Assembly (NCBI GenBank): GCA_022796795.1
Contig: JAAWJI010000039.1
Span: forward strand, 1-38,921
Source of the DNA: Lachnospiraceae bacterium
GTDB taxonomy: Bacteria > Bacillota > Clostridia > Lachnospirales > Lachnospiraceae
DNA: 38,921 nt
Reading direction: 5' to 3'
The translations under genes were made by a program, and so were the position numbers. The notes beneath the pieces were generated by a model. That model was not told the origin of the DNA. It worked only from the letters and a program-made list of their open reading frames with translations, and did not search any database. Position 1 is the first letter of the stretch. Each line of letters opens with the position of its first letter. Below are positions 23,979 to 32,606 of the stretch, in pieces.

Positions 23979-25205
23979 TTATCTCTGGCATTCCTGTTCC
24001 CTGGAGATGGAGAAAGTTACCGCCGCGGCAATCCCGGCTAAAATCATATTTATGATCCACAAGGGTTCATATCCCAGCCCATTCTTCACCAGAATTCCCC
24101 CCAGGTTGGTGCTGATAAAGGCGCCGATCTGATGGCCGATGAGGGTAAAGCCATATAAGACGGCCATTTTATCAACGCCGAATTTTCGGCTGATGATACC
24201 GGAGGTGGGAGGTACCGTGGCATCCCCGCTTAGGCCCAGAAGCGCTGTGGAAAGAAACGAAAACCCGGCTGTCTTTGGGAACAGCAGAACTCCCACAGAG
24301 ACAATGGCCCTCATGGCGTAAATGCCGGCAAGAATATTTTTCATGCGGAATTTTGTGTCCAGAAATCCAATCGCCACCGCGCCAGCCATGGTGGCGATTC
24401 CGTATACGGTCAGGGCCAGAGACGCTGTCTGTCCGGAAATTCCATAGGACAGAAATTGAGAAAAAAGATGGCTTTCCATAATTGCCATATAGAAGCCGCA
24501 GGTGGAAAAACCAATGACCAGCAGGCGGTAATCCCGGTCTCTCAGGGCAGTCTTCAGAATAAGGGTCAAAGATTCGCTGGAACGGCTGTTGTCCCTGGGC
24601 TGTACCACACAGATTTTATTGGCCTTTCCCAGCCACAAGGCCACCGGGATCATGGTGAGAAAGGGAACGGAAATTACGGTCATGGCCGTGTGAATTCCGA
24701 AGCCGGAGATCATGCCCTCCAGTGCGGGAGACATGAGGGCGTCGCCAATGCCGGCACTGGCCTGAACGATGCCGGAAACCAGGGCCGCCCGGCGCTCCCC
24801 AAGTACGGGTATAATGGCGCCCATGACAATGCCAAAGGAAAGTCCTGTGGTCCCAAAGGGCAGAATCAGTCCGAAAAACAGGAACAGGGAGACAAAGCTG
24901 CGGCAATGAGGCGTTACCATCAACCCGGCTATGGTACAGACAATCCCTAAAAGAATCACAAAGACATTGGATTTTCTTAAGGCCAGCATCCCCAAAAAGG
25001 GCTGTGCAAAGCCATAGACCAGAGCGCCGGTTCCGATGCAGAAGCTGATACTGGCATAATCCATGCCGGTAGCCGGCAGGAGGCCTGTCATCATAATTCC
25101 ATAGTTATCGTGCACTCCCTGCATAACGCCGTGCACAAGGCACGCTGCTATGATGACAACGACAATCTGTAGCAGTTCCTGACAATTTTTGCCCTCTCGG
25201 TTCAT
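23979..25205 (-). CDS. MFS transporter
   Basis: A major facilitator carrier of 408 residues with about twelve hydrophobic segments, in the cytoplasmic membrane. The start MNREGKNCQELLQ at 25205 is favoured over the ATG three codons upstream because AAAAGGATGATCC sits at the right distance. The N-terminal part (GVMQGVHDNYGIMMTGLLPA) resembles MFS carriers of organic acids or small neutral compounds; the substrate is not readable. It ends five bases from the convergent AraC gene, with no obvious terminator between them. It is a likely partner of the UroD-type gene. Confidence 0.85.
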   Translation of the reverse strand: MNREGKNCQELLQIVVVIIAACLVHGVMQGVHDNYGIMMTGLLPATGMDYASISFCIGTGALVYGFAQPFLGMLALRKSNVFVILLGIVCTIAGLMVTPHCRSFVSLFLFFGLILPFGTTGLSFGIVMGAIIPVLGERRAALVSGIVQASAGIGDALMSPALEGMISGFGIHTAMTVISVPFLTMIPVALWLGKANKICVVQPRDNSRSSESLTLILKTALRDRDYRLLVIGFSTCGFYMAIMESHLFSQFLSYGISGQTASLALTVYGIATMAGAVAIGFLDTKFRMKNILAGIYAMRAIVSVGVLLFPKTAGFSFLSTALLGLSGDATVPPTSGIISRKFGVDKMAVLYGFTLIGHQIGAFISTNLGGILVKNGLGYEPLWIINMILAGIAAAVTFSISREQECQR

Positions 25206-25345
25206 ATGGATCATCCTTTTTCACTTTATACTTGCATTGTATTCTGTTTCTCGTGAAAGGGAACCCTGTGAATTGTAAGGTTTTATGTATAAAGCATTCC
25301 ATTTGAAGATGGTTTGAAAGAATGAAAGATGGTTTGACAGATCAG

Positions 25346-25381
25346 AAAAAGCAGGAACCCTTGTCTTTTAAGGATTCCTGC
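25346..25381 (-). terminator. Terminator of the tRNA-Pro gene
   Basis: Read on the minus strand, GCAGGAA (complement of 25375-25381) pairs with TTCCTGC (complement of 25351-25357). Five T follow (complement of AAAAA at 25346-25350). It lies just downstream of the tRNA. Confidence 0.8.
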
Positions 25382-25396
25382 GTCATTTTCAATCAG

Positions 25397-25470
25397 TCGG
25401 AGTAACAGGATTTGAACCTGCGACCTCTCGGCCCCCAGCCGAGCGCGCTACCAAGCTACGCCATACTCCG
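25397..25470 (-). tRNA. tRNA-Pro(GGG)
   Basis: A 74-nt cloverleaf on the minus strand. The acceptor arms are CGGAGTA and TACTCCG, with discriminator A. The anticodon stem is CTCGG/CCGAG around the loop CTGGGGG, giving anticodon GGG for proline codon CCC. The T arm is GCAGG-TTCAAAT-CCTGT. CCA is not encoded. A TATACT box lies on the minus strand at 25480-25485, ten bases upstream, with a weak -35. Confidence 0.95.
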
Positions 25471-25659
25471 GTAAGAAAGAGTATAGCACAGGTCACCCCA
25501 AAAAGTAAAGAGAAAAATTAAAAAAATTCAAAAAAATTAAAAATTGACAATATTTTACAATATTTTTATTCCAGCATACGGTTTCTGAATCGGGGCAAAT
25601 TAGTATCAGGTGAAACAGATCCCTGATATGAAATTGGAATAACAGGAGGTAATCTTATT

Positions 25660-25860
25660 ATGAAAGCAGTAAATATTTTAGTCCTTACCATCAGCATTAT
25701 AGGCGCTATAAACTGGGGACTTATCGGATTTTTCAATTTTAATTTGGTGGAAGCCCTTTTTGGCGCCGGCGGAGCAGCCCGGATTATTTACGCCCTGGTA
25801 GGATTGTGTGGATTGTATCTTTTGTCTTTTTACGGCAGAACGGGCGAGAGAGTCTCATAG
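25660..25860 (+). CDS. DUF378 small membrane protein
   Basis: A 66-residue protein with two hydrophobic segments (about 5-25 and 43-60) and the hallmark INWGLIGFFNFNLVEALFG of the DUF378/YuzA family. Its function is unknown. ACAGGAGG lies nine bases before ATG 25660. A TTGACA at 25544-25549 may be part of its promoter, though the -10 is poor. A long-stem terminator follows, so it is a single-gene unit. Confidence 0.9.
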   Translation: MKAVNILVLTISIIGAINWGLIGFFNFNLVEALFGAGGAARIIYALVGLCGLYLLSFYGRTGERVS

Positions 25861-25892
25861 GCGAAGACTAAGTTTTGGAGAGTTAGTCATAG

Positions 25893-25947
25893 AATACCTC
25901 CTGGGTAGACAAGGGAAAGAACTAAAATCTACCTGGGAGGTATTTTT
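25893..25947 (+). terminator. Long-stem intrinsic terminator after the DUF378 gene
   Basis: AATACCTCC (25893-25901) pairs with GGAGGTATT (25936-25944), and inside GGTAGA pairs with TCTACC. The 3' arm runs into five T. A further hairpin, GACTAA/TTAGTC (25866-25888), precedes it. Confidence 0.85.
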
Positions 25948-25988
25948 CGGCTTTCTTCCTCATATACTGTCAACAGGAGGTAACGCCC

Positions 25989-26636
25989 ATGATACAGCAC
26001 TATCCCTTTGAACTTCTACCGCTTCCCTATCTCTATGATGCGCTGGAGCCCAACATTGATATGGAAACCATGTACTTTCATCACACTAAGCATCTGCGCA
26101 CCTACATAGAGAAGCTGAATCAGGCCCTGGCGCCCTATCCGGAGTTTCATAACTGGACACTGGAACGACTTTTGCTGCATTTAGATGAGCTTCCGGAGGA
26201 AATTCGGGAGGAGGTGCGGCGAAATGCAGGCGGTGTTTTCAACCATCAGTTTTATTTTGACGGCATGTCTCCGGTACCCAGGAAGCCGGAAGGCCAGCTG
26301 AAGGAGGCCATGCTTTTGGATTTTGGCACCTATGAAGCCTTTCAGAAGACCTTTTTTGAGATGGCCATGTCTGTGTTTGGCTCTGGTTATCTATGGCTGG
26401 TTTGCGATAATCGGGGGAAGCTTGCCATTGTACCTACAGTCAACCAGAATACTCCCATATCCCGGGATCTGTATCCTTTGATGAATCTGGATCTCTGGGA
26501 GCACGCCTACTATTTAAAGCACAAGAACCTGCGGGCGGATTATGTATGGGACTGGTTTCCCCTGGTGAACTGGGAGGAGGTAGGACGGAGGTACCAGCAG
26601 GCTCTGCTGACGATTGCGTTGCAAAACAGTGTATAA
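25989..26636 (+). CDS. sod: Fe/Mn superoxide dismutase family protein
   Basis: Dismutates superoxide to oxygen and peroxide in the cytosol. All four metal ligands are present: H31 (FHHTKH), H86 (VFNHQFYF), D168 and H172 (LDLWEHAYY). AGGVFNH (Gly rather than Gln before the second ligand) and VNQNTP favour the manganese or cambialistic type. The 215 residues are slightly long, with a divergent helical segment after the first ligand. AACAGGAGG precedes ATG 25989. A TATACT at 25963-25968 would give a very short leader. Catalytic preference is inferred. Confidence 0.9.
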   Translation: MIQHYPFELLPLPYLYDALEPNIDMETMYFHHTKHLRTYIEKLNQALAPYPEFHNWTLERLLLHLDELPEEIREEVRRNAGGVFNHQFYFDGMSPVPRKPEGQLKEAMLLDFGTYEAFQKTFFEMAMSVFGSGYLWLVCDNRGKLAIVPTVNQNTPISRDLYPLMNLDLWEHAYYLKHKNLRADYVWDWFPLVNWEEVGRRYQQALLTIALQNSV

Positions 26637-26664
26637 AAAGTAATGGATATCAGGGCAGGTCTGG

Positions 26665-26693
26665 TTGACGGATCATCCGGAACCTGTTATGAT
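26665..26693 (+). promoter_or_regulatory. Promoter of the aldo-keto reductase gene
   Basis: TTGACG (26665-26670) and TATGAT (26688-26693) have 17-base spacing. The start near 26700 leaves a leader of about 45 nt. Confidence 0.75.
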
Positions 26694-26744
26694 CTAGGAA
26701 TGAAATAGTTGCAGAAGAATCAAAAATGCACCAAGGAGGAACCC

Positions 26745-27737
26745 ATGCAGTATCAGGCGGATGTGAAACGATATGAAACCATGCAGTATAACCGGTGCGG
26801 AAACAGCGGCCTTAAGCTTCCCGCCGTGTCCCTGGGATTGTGGCATAATTTTGGCAGTACGGGAGTGTATGAGAATATGCGTCGGATTTGCTTTACGGCC
26901 TTTGACCACGGGATCACCCATTTTGACCTGGCGAACAATTACGGACCGGAGCCTGGAAGCGCGGAGCAAAATTTCGGAAGGATTCTCAGGGAGGAGCTGC
27001 ATGCTTACCGGGACGAGCTGATTGTCAGCACCAAGGCTGGGTTTACCATGTGGGACGGACCTTACGGGGACTGGGGCAGCCGGAAATACCTGATTGCCAG
27101 TCTGGATCAGAGTCTTTCCCGCATGGGGTTGGATTATGTGGATCTCTTCTACCATCACCGTATGGATCCGGAGACGCCCCTGGAGGAAACCATGGGAGCC
27201 CTGGCTTCGATTGTGCAAAGCGGAAAAGCCCTGTATGTGGGAATTTCCAATTATGACGGAGAGCATCTGAAGAAGGCCTGCGCCCTGCTGGAGGAGCTTC
27301 GCTGTCCCTTTATTATCAACCAGAACCGTTATTCCATTTTTGACCGGACCATTGAGGAGAACGGGTTAAAGGAGACAGCGGCCAGCCTGAAAAAAGGCAT
27401 CATTGCTTTCAGTCCCCTGGCTCAGGGACTTTTGACGGACCGGTATCTCCATGGGGTGCCAGGGGACAGCAGGATCCGTACAGATGGGCGTTTCCTAAAG
27501 GAGGAGACGGTAAACCAGCGGATTTCCCAGATCCGGGAGCTTCATGAGCTGGCGTCTCAGCGGGGAGAACCTCTGGCTTCTCTGGCGCTTGCCTGGGTTT
27601 TAAAGGATCAGGATGTGACCAGCGTACTGGTGGGAGCCTCCAGGCCGGAGCAGGTTGTGGAAAATCTGGGCATGCTGAAGAGCGCGCCCTTTACGCAGGA
27701 GGAGCTGAGGCGGATTGACGAGATCGCCGGAAGATAA
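26745..27737 (+). CDS. Aldo-keto reductase, YghZ/GpsR-like
   Basis: An NADPH-type oxidoreductase with a TIM barrel, 330 residues. The start ATG 26745 follows AAGGAGGA. The sequence RCGNSGLKLPAVSLGLWHNF resembles YghZ (L-glyceraldehyde-3-phosphate reductase) and the related KCNAB-like AKRs. Catalytic residues are apparent: Asp/Tyr in FDLANNYGP, Lys in VSTKAG and His in YHHRMD. The cofactor end ALAWVLKDQDVTSVLVGAS is conserved. It is monocistronic between its promoter and the terminator at 27785-27819. The physiological aldehyde is unknown. Confidence 0.9.
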   Translation: MQYQADVKRYETMQYNRCGNSGLKLPAVSLGLWHNFGSTGVYENMRRICFTAFDHGITHFDLANNYGPEPGSAEQNFGRILREELHAYRDELIVSTKAGFTMWDGPYGDWGSRKYLIASLDQSLSRMGLDYVDLFYHHRMDPETPLEETMGALASIVQSGKALYVGISNYDGEHLKKACALLEELRCPFIINQNRYSIFDRTIEENGLKETAASLKKGIIAFSPLAQGLLTDRYLHGVPGDSRIRTDGRFLKEETVNQRISQIRELHELASQRGEPLASLALAWVLKDQDVTSVLVGASRPEQVVENLGMLKSAPFTQEELRRIDEIAGR

Positions 27738-27784
27738 GCGGGAGTGAGTAAATCCCATGGGGGTAACCCCACCTGGAGTAGAAC

Positions 27785-27819
27785 AAAGGCGTTCTTTTGG
27801 GAGAAAGAGCGCCTTTTTT
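27785..27819 (+). terminator. Intrinsic terminator between the AKR gene and glnA
   Basis: AAAGGCG (27785-27791) pairs with CGCCTTT (27810-27816), and TCTTT/AAAGA extends the stem to a TGGGAG loop. Six T follow. A G/C hairpin TGGGG-GTAA-CCCCA lies at 27758-27771 just before it. It may end the AKR message, or act as the terminator that the ANTAR protein controls if glnA transcription begins upstream. Confidence 0.8.
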
Positions 27820-27824
27820 AGAAT

Positions 27825-27860
27825 CATCCTGGGGCAGTTGCAGGATGGACGGTGATCCAT
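27825..27860 (+). promoter_or_regulatory. Overlapping hairpins in the glnA leader
   Basis: CATCCTG (27825-27831) pairs with CAGGATG (27841-27847), while ATGGA (27845-27849) pairs with TCCAT (27856-27860) around the six-base loop CGGTGA. The two hairpins share bases 27845-27847 and are mutually exclusive. This suggests a regulated leader ahead of glnA, but the loop lacks the A1/G4 pattern of known ANTAR targets. Confidence 0.35.
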
Positions 27861-27900
27861 AACGTTTCTAATCAAAGAAAGAGAAAAGGAGAATACAGAG

Positions 27901-29232
27901 ATGGGCAAGTATACAAAAAAGGATATATTGCGTTTGGTAGAGGAGGAGGATGTGGAATTTATCCGTCTGCAGTTTACCGATTTGTTTGGAAATCTGAAAA
28001 ATGTGGCCATCACCTCCAGCCAGCTGGAGAAGGCCCTGGATAATAAGTGTATGTTTGACGGCTCCTCCATTGACGGGTTTGCCCGTATGGAGGAGTCGGA
28101 TATGTACCTGTATCCGGATCTGGACACCCTGGCAATTTTTCCCTGGCGGCCTCAGCAGGGGAAGGTGGCCCGGCTCATCTGCGATGTGTACCGGCCGGAC
28201 CGAACGCCCTTTGAGGGGGATCCCCGATACATTTTGAAAAAGGTGTTGGGCCAGGCGGCAGACATGGGATACCGGTTTGATGTGGGGCCGGAATGCGAGT
28301 TTTTCCTGTTCCACACAGACGACGACGGACTGCCCACCACCATAACCCGGGAGCGAGCCGGATATTTTGATCTGGGCCCCATGGATCTGGGGGAGAATGT
28401 GCGAAGAGATATTGTGCTTACCCTGGAGGAGATGGGATTTGAGGTGGAATCCTCCCACCATGAGATGGCTCCGGGCCAGCACGAGATTGATTTTCGCTAT
28501 GACGACGCCCTCAATACGGCGGATAATATTATGACCTTTAAGCTGGCGGTAAAGACCATTGCCAGGCGCTGCGGCCTTCATGCCACCTTTATGCCAAAGC
28601 CTAAATTTGGAGTCAACGGCTCCGGAATGCACACCAATATGTCTCTGGCCCGGGACGGCCGCAATCTGTTTCGGGACGATGCGGATGAAAATGGCCTAAG
28701 CCAGGAGGCTTATTATTTTATGGGAGGGATTTTTCGCCATATCAAGGGGATTACAGCCATTACCAATCCCATTGTGAATTCCTATAAGCGGCTGGTGCCC
28801 GGATATGAGGCGCCGGTGGATATTGCCTGGTCTGCCAAATACCGTAAGCTTATGATTCGGATTCCGGAGGAGAGGGAGGAGAATACCCGCATTGAGCTTC
28901 GAAGCCCGGATCCCTCCTGCAATCCCTATCTGGCCCTGGCTGTGTGCCTGGCCGCAGGACTTGACGGTATCCGGAACAGGCTTTTGCCCCCTGCCTGTGT
29001 GGATCGCAGCGTAACGGCCATGACAAAAGAGGAGCGGAAGGAGCTGCATGTGGATTCCCTGCCGGGAAGCCTTCTGGAAGCCCTGGAGGAGCTTGGGCAG
29101 GATTCTCTGCTTATGGGCGTGCTGGGGGAACGCACCGGGCAAAATTATATTTTGGCAAAGAAAGAGGAGTGGACTCAGTACTGCAGCCAGGTGACAGACT
29201 GGGAGATCGAAAACTACCTGTACCGGATCTGA
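27901..29232 (+). CDS. glnA: Glutamine synthetase, type I-alpha
   Basis: Joins ammonia to glutamate using ATP; a dodecameric cytosolic enzyme. Its 443 residues match the short type I-alpha form of Firmicutes. Active-site blocks are visible: [61 protein letters not shown] and the [13 protein letters not shown] loop. The NLYDLPPEE-type adenylylation site of enteric enzymes is absent, so control is by feedback and transcription. AAAAGGAG precedes the ATG. It is followed after about 40 bases by an ANTAR-domain protein. Confidence 0.96.
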   Translation: MGKYTKKDILRLVEEEDVEFIRLQFTDLFGNLKNVAITSSQLEKALDNKCMFDGSSIDGFARMEESDMYLYPDLDTLAIFPWRPQQGKVARLICDVYRPDRTPFEGDPRYILKKVLGQAADMGYRFDVGPECEFFLFHTDDDGLPTTITRERAGYFDLGPMDLGENVRRDIVLTLEEMGFEVESSHHEMAPGQHEIDFRYDDALNTADNIMTFKLAVKTIARRCGLHATFMPKPKFGVNGSGMHTNMSLARDGRNLFRDDADENGLSQEAYYFMGGIFRHIKGITAITNPIVNSYKRLVPGYEAPVDIAWSAKYRKLMIRIPEEREENTRIELRSPDPSCNPYLALAVCLAAGLDGIRNRLLPPACVDRSVTAMTKEERKELHVDSLPGSLLEALEELGQDSLLMGVLGERTGQNYILAKKEEWTQYCSQVTDWEIENYLYRI

Positions 29233-29273
29233 CGATACATTTGTGATCGACGGAAAGGACAGGGGGTGTAGGT

Positions 29274-29822
29274 ATGACGAATATTATCGTGCTGTTTCCC
29301 AAGGAGGGGGATGCCAGGAATATCCGGAATCTTCTGGTGCGCCATGGGTTTTCGGTGGCTGCGGTGTGTACTTCCGGAAGCCAGGCCCTGAGTTATGCCA
29401 ATTCCCTGAGCGACGGCGTGGTGGTATGTGGATATAAATATCAGGACATGCTGTATACACAGCTGCAGGAGTGCCTTCCGCCTCATTTTGAAATGCTGCT
29501 GGTGGCCTCGGAGCGTGTGTTTGGAGAATGTGCGGGCAGCAAAGTCATGTGCGTCTCCATGCCTCTGAAGGTCCAGGATCTCATCAATACCCTGGAGATG
29601 ATGTGCGCCCATATGGCCCGCCGGAAGCGGAAAGTGAGGTCAAAGCCCAAGGCGCGCTCAGAGGAAGAACAAAAAACTATTCAGGAGGCTAAGGAGCTTC
29701 TCATGGAGCGGAATCATATGACAGAGGAGGAGGCCCACCGTTACATACAGAAGTGCAGCATGGACAGCGGCACAAATCTGGTGGAGACGGCTGAGATGGT
29801 GTTGAGCATGATGCGGATGTAG
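29274..29822 (+). CDS. ANTAR-domain antitermination regulator (NitR-like)
   Basis: A 182-residue protein with a receiver-like N-terminal domain (about 1-118) and a C-terminal ANTAR RNA-binding domain (about 130-182: AKELLMERNHMTEEEAHRYI). The receiver part begins IIVLFPKEGDARNIRNLL, lacking the acidic pair of a normal phospho-acceptor site, so it is probably a pseudo-receiver. A basic linker (ARRKRKVRSK) joins the two. ANTAR proteins bind leader hairpins and prevent termination. The glnA-ANTAR order matches glnA-nitR of solvent-forming clostridia, so it is expected to act on glnA or other nitrogen genes. The ligand is unknown. Confidence 0.88.
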   Translation: MTNIIVLFPKEGDARNIRNLLVRHGFSVAAVCTSGSQALSYANSLSDGVVVCGYKYQDMLYTQLQECLPPHFEMLLVASERVFGECAGSKVMCVSMPLKVQDLINTLEMMCAHMARRKRKVRSKPKARSEEEQKTIQEAKELLMERNHMTEEEAHRYIQKCSMDSGTNLVETAEMVLSMMRM

Positions 29823-29964
29823 CAGACAGAAGAAGGTATAAGAGAGGACTTTACAGGGCCGGGATTTTTTGGTAAACTGCCAGATGAGGGTACAGCAGAT
29901 CTGGGCTTGTACAGGCAGGAACAGGCGCGGATTTTGTCTGTATGGAACAGAGCAGGAGGAGTTC

Positions 29965-30810
29965 ATGAGGTTTACCAAAATGCACGGAATCGGAAACGAT
30001 TACGTCTATGTGGACTGCACCAGAAAAAAGCTTGCCCATCCGGAGGAGATTGCCCGGGTAGTGAGCCATAGAGGCAAGGGAATCGGATCGGACGGATTGA
30101 TTTTGATCTGTCCCTCCAAGACGGCGGATTTTCGCATGGAAATGTACAATGCAGATGGCTCTGTGGGAAAAATGTGCGGAAACGGTATCCGCTGTGTGGC
30201 CAAATACGTGTATGACCGGGGCATGACAGACAAGACCAGGCTTCGGGTGGAGACCTTATCGGGGGTAAAGACCCTGGAGCTTATGGTTCAAGACGGTTTG
30301 GTGGAGCAGATTCAGGTGAATATGGGGATTCCCCTGTTGAAGCCGGAGGAGGTTCCGGTGTTGGGAAGGGGAGAACAGCTGGTTGGAGAGCCTATTCTGG
30401 TAGGGAAACATACGTATGCCATGACCTGTGTGTCCATGGGAAATCCCCATGCGGTTGTCTTTCTGGATCATGTGGAGTCCCTGGAGCTGGAGAAGCTTGG
30501 CCCCCTTTTTGAGAACCATGAGCGGTTTCCCCAGCGGGTAAACACAGAGTTTGCCCAGGTGCTTGATGGGGAGAACATTCGCATGCGGGTGTGGGAGCGG
30601 GGATCCGGGGAAACGTTGGCCTGCGGTACGGGAGCCTGCGCCGTGCTTGTGGCTGCTGTCCTGAATGGATATACGCAAAGGCGGGCCCTGGTTCACCTGT
30701 TAGGCGGGGAACTGACGATTCGCTGGAGCAGGGAGGATGGCTGCGTCTATATGACAGGGCCTGCCGCCTTTGTGTTTGACGGGGACATAGATCTGGGTGA
30801 CCTGGAATAA
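29965..30810 (+). CDS. dapF: Diaminopimelate epimerase
   Basis: Interconverts LL- and meso-diaminopimelate for lysine and peptidoglycan, in the cytosol. ATG 29965 follows GCAGGAGGAG and gives [17 protein letters not shown], the standard N-terminus; the frame is open 32 codons further up without support. The two catalytic cysteines are C71 (MCGNGIRC) and C220 (ACGTGAC). Its 281 residues are normal. dapL follows after about 90 bases, so both steps around LL-DAP are encoded together. Confidence 0.95.
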   Translation: MRFTKMHGIGNDYVYVDCTRKKLAHPEEIARVVSHRGKGIGSDGLILICPSKTADFRMEMYNADGSVGKMCGNGIRCVAKYVYDRGMTDKTRLRVETLSGVKTLELMVQDGLVEQIQVNMGIPLLKPEEVPVLGRGEQLVGEPILVGKHTYAMTCVSMGNPHAVVFLDHVESLELEKLGPLFENHERFPQRVNTEFAQVLDGENIRMRVWERGSGETLACGTGACAVLVAAVLNGYTQRRALVHLLGGELTIRWSREDGCVYMTGPAAFVFDGDIDLGDLE

Positions 30811-30899
30811 GGGAGAGGCTTGGAGAACGGATGGAGCAGGTAAAACCGGAAATAACCGCCGTTTTGAAAGAGAAGAGGAAAAATAGGGAGGTACGTTTT

Positions 30900-32114
30900 A
30901 TGTTTAAGGTAAACGAAAATTATTTAAAGCTGCCGGGGAGCTATCTGTTCTCCACCATTGGAAAGAAAGTGGCGGCGTATCAGGCAGCCAATCCGGACCG
31001 GCAGATTATCCGGCTGGGCATTGGGGATGTGACTCAGCCCCTGGCTCCGGCCATCATAGACAGTCTTCACAAGGCTGTGGATGAGATGAGCCATGCAGAG
31101 ACCTTCCGGGGATATGCGCCGGATCTGGGTTATGAGTTCCTGCGCAGCGCCATTGCCAGGAACGATTATCAGGACCGGGGAGCGGATATTGCCGAGGATG
31201 AGATCTTTGTCAGCGACGGGGCCAAAAGCGATTCTGGAAATATCCAGGAGATTTTCAGCCTGGACAATAAGATCGCCGTCTGCGATCCCGTTTATCCAGT
31301 CTATGTGGACAGCAATGTAATGGCAGGACGCACCGGTTCCTATGATGCAAGGACCCAGACCTGGAGCGACGTGATCTACATGCCCTGTACGGCGGACAAC
31401 GGATTCAGTCCGGAGATTCCCAAGGAGACCCCGGATCTGATTTACCTTTGTTTTCCCAACAATCCCACAGGCGCCACGATCACGAAGGATCAGCTGCAGG
31501 TATGGGTGGACTATGCCAACCGGGTGGGGGCTGTGATTATCTATGACGCAGCCTATGAGGCTTATATTTCAGAGGAGCATGTGCCCCACACGATTTTTGA
31601 ATGCCAGGGAGCCAGGACCTGCGCCATAGAGCTGAAGAGCTTTTCCAAAAACGCAGGCTTTACCGGGGTGCGCTTAAGCTATACGGTGATCCCCAAGGAT
31701 TTGAAATGCGGGGATACTGCGCTTCACAGTCTGTGGGCCAGACGCCACGGCACCAAGTACAACGGGGCTCCCTACATCATCCAGCGGGCCGGAGAGGCCG
31801 TATATTCGCCGGAGGGGAAGGAGCAGCTGAAGGAACAGGTGGCTTATTACATGAACAATGCCCGTGTCATTTATGAGGGCCTGCAGGAGGCGGGATATAC
31901 GGTGTCTGGCGGGGTCAATGCCCCGTACATTTGGCTCAAAACCCCGGCGGGAATGAGTTCCTGGGAGTTCTTTGACTATTTGCTGGAAAACGCCAATGTG
32001 GTGGGCACTCCGGGTTCCGGCTTCGGCCCCAGCGGAGAGGGATATTTCCGGCTTACTGCTTTTGGATCCTATGAGAATACGGTGACAGCTTTAGAGCGGA
32101 TTAAAAAGTTATAG
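30900..32114 (+). CDS. dapL: LL-diaminopimelate aminotransferase
   Basis: A PLP enzyme forming LL-DAP directly from tetrahydrodipicolinate and glutamate, bypassing the acylated dap intermediates. ATG 30900 follows AGGGAGG and gives [20 protein letters not shown], the typical start; a 23-codon upstream extension from ATG 30831 is judged unlikely. The Schiff-base lysine lies in [13 protein letters not shown], with the cofactor loop SDGAKSD and CFPNNPTG also visible. Its 404 residues match the family. With dapF upstream this points to the aminotransferase variant of lysine synthesis. Confidence 0.95.
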   Translation: MFKVNENYLKLPGSYLFSTIGKKVAAYQAANPDRQIIRLGIGDVTQPLAPAIIDSLHKAVDEMSHAETFRGYAPDLGYEFLRSAIARNDYQDRGADIAEDEIFVSDGAKSDSGNIQEIFSLDNKIAVCDPVYPVYVDSNVMAGRTGSYDARTQTWSDVIYMPCTADNGFSPEIPKETPDLIYLCFPNNPTGATITKDQLQVWVDYANRVGAVIIYDAAYEAYISEEHVPHTIFECQGARTCAIELKSFSKNAGFTGVRLSYTVIPKDLKCGDTALHSLWARRHGTKYNGAPYIIQRAGEAVYSPEGKEQLKEQVAYYMNNARVIYEGLQEAGYTVSGGVNAPYIWLKTPAGMSSWEFFDYLLENANVVGTPGSGFGPSGEGYFRLTAFGSYENTVTALERIKKL

Positions 32115-32204
32115 GATCTGTTTATCCGCAACGTTCTGTTTTTCCAAAGGGCGGGTGCGGAAGGGACAGCTTACCTTTATAGATAAAACAGGAGGAACAG
32201 GAAC

Positions 32205-32525
32205 ATGACAAAAGTAGTGATTGAGCCAGGAGTCTGCGGTTTTTTAAGTCGGGTAAGCGCTGAGTCGGAGGACCAGATGGAAGTAGTGGTGAAGGTAAAA
32301 TCCGGCTGCGAGAGCGTGCGGAACATGATGAAGGAGCTGGGAGATACCTTTGACGCCTACGAGCTCTGCCTGCAAAAGCCAGGAGTGGGGCCTCTGTATA
32401 CGTATGCCCAGGAGCATTTTCCGGTTCATGCAGCTTGTCCCGTGCTGAATGGGATCTTAAAATGCGTGGAGGCAGAGTGTAAGCTTGCCCTGAAGCAGGA
32501 TGCATCCATCCGCTTTGAGGATTAA
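32205..32525 (+). CDS. Small conserved six-cysteine protein (DUF6951-like)
   Basis: A 106-residue soluble protein of unknown function. Six cysteines are spread over it: C11 (GVCGF), C35 (SGCES), C55 (ELCL), C78 (AACPV), C87 and C92 (KCVEAEC). The pattern suggests a metal or Fe-S site or redox role, but no known motif is complete. I associate it with the clostridial DUF6951 family from memory only. ACAGGAGGAACAGG lies before ATG 32205. It is about 90 bases after dapL on the same strand, with no terminator between, and ends at 32553-32590. Confidence 0.75.
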   Translation: MTKVVIEPGVCGFLSRVSAESEDQMEVVVKVKSGCESVRNMMKELGDTFDAYELCLQKPGVGPLYTYAQEHFPVHAACPVLNGILKCVEAECKLALKQDASIRFED

Positions 32526-32552
32526 AAGCTTCGCAGAGAAAGAGTAATTCAC

Positions 32553-32590
32553 AAAGGGGCTGTGGCAAAAATTTTGCAACAGTCCCTTTT
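32553..32590. terminator. Terminator between convergent small protein gene and asnA
   Basis: AAAGGG (32553-32558) pairs with CCCTTT (32584-32589). CTGT/ACAG and GCAAAA/TTTTGC extend the stem almost to the apex. A short T-run ends the + strand copy. It lies between convergent genes and may serve both. Confidence 0.75.
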
Positions 32591-32606
32591 GCGCAATATA
32601 CGTAAA

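Noticed and set aside
25304..25340. Short direct repeat of AAGATGGTTTGA
   Set aside because: There are two copies only, between the MFS gene and the tRNA terminator, with no link to a gene start or mobile element.
27785..27860. Canonical ANTAR two-hexaloop target before glnA
   Set aside because: The six-base loops seen are TGGGAG and CGGTGA; neither has A at position 1 with G at position 4, and the hairpins overlap rather than stand in tandem.
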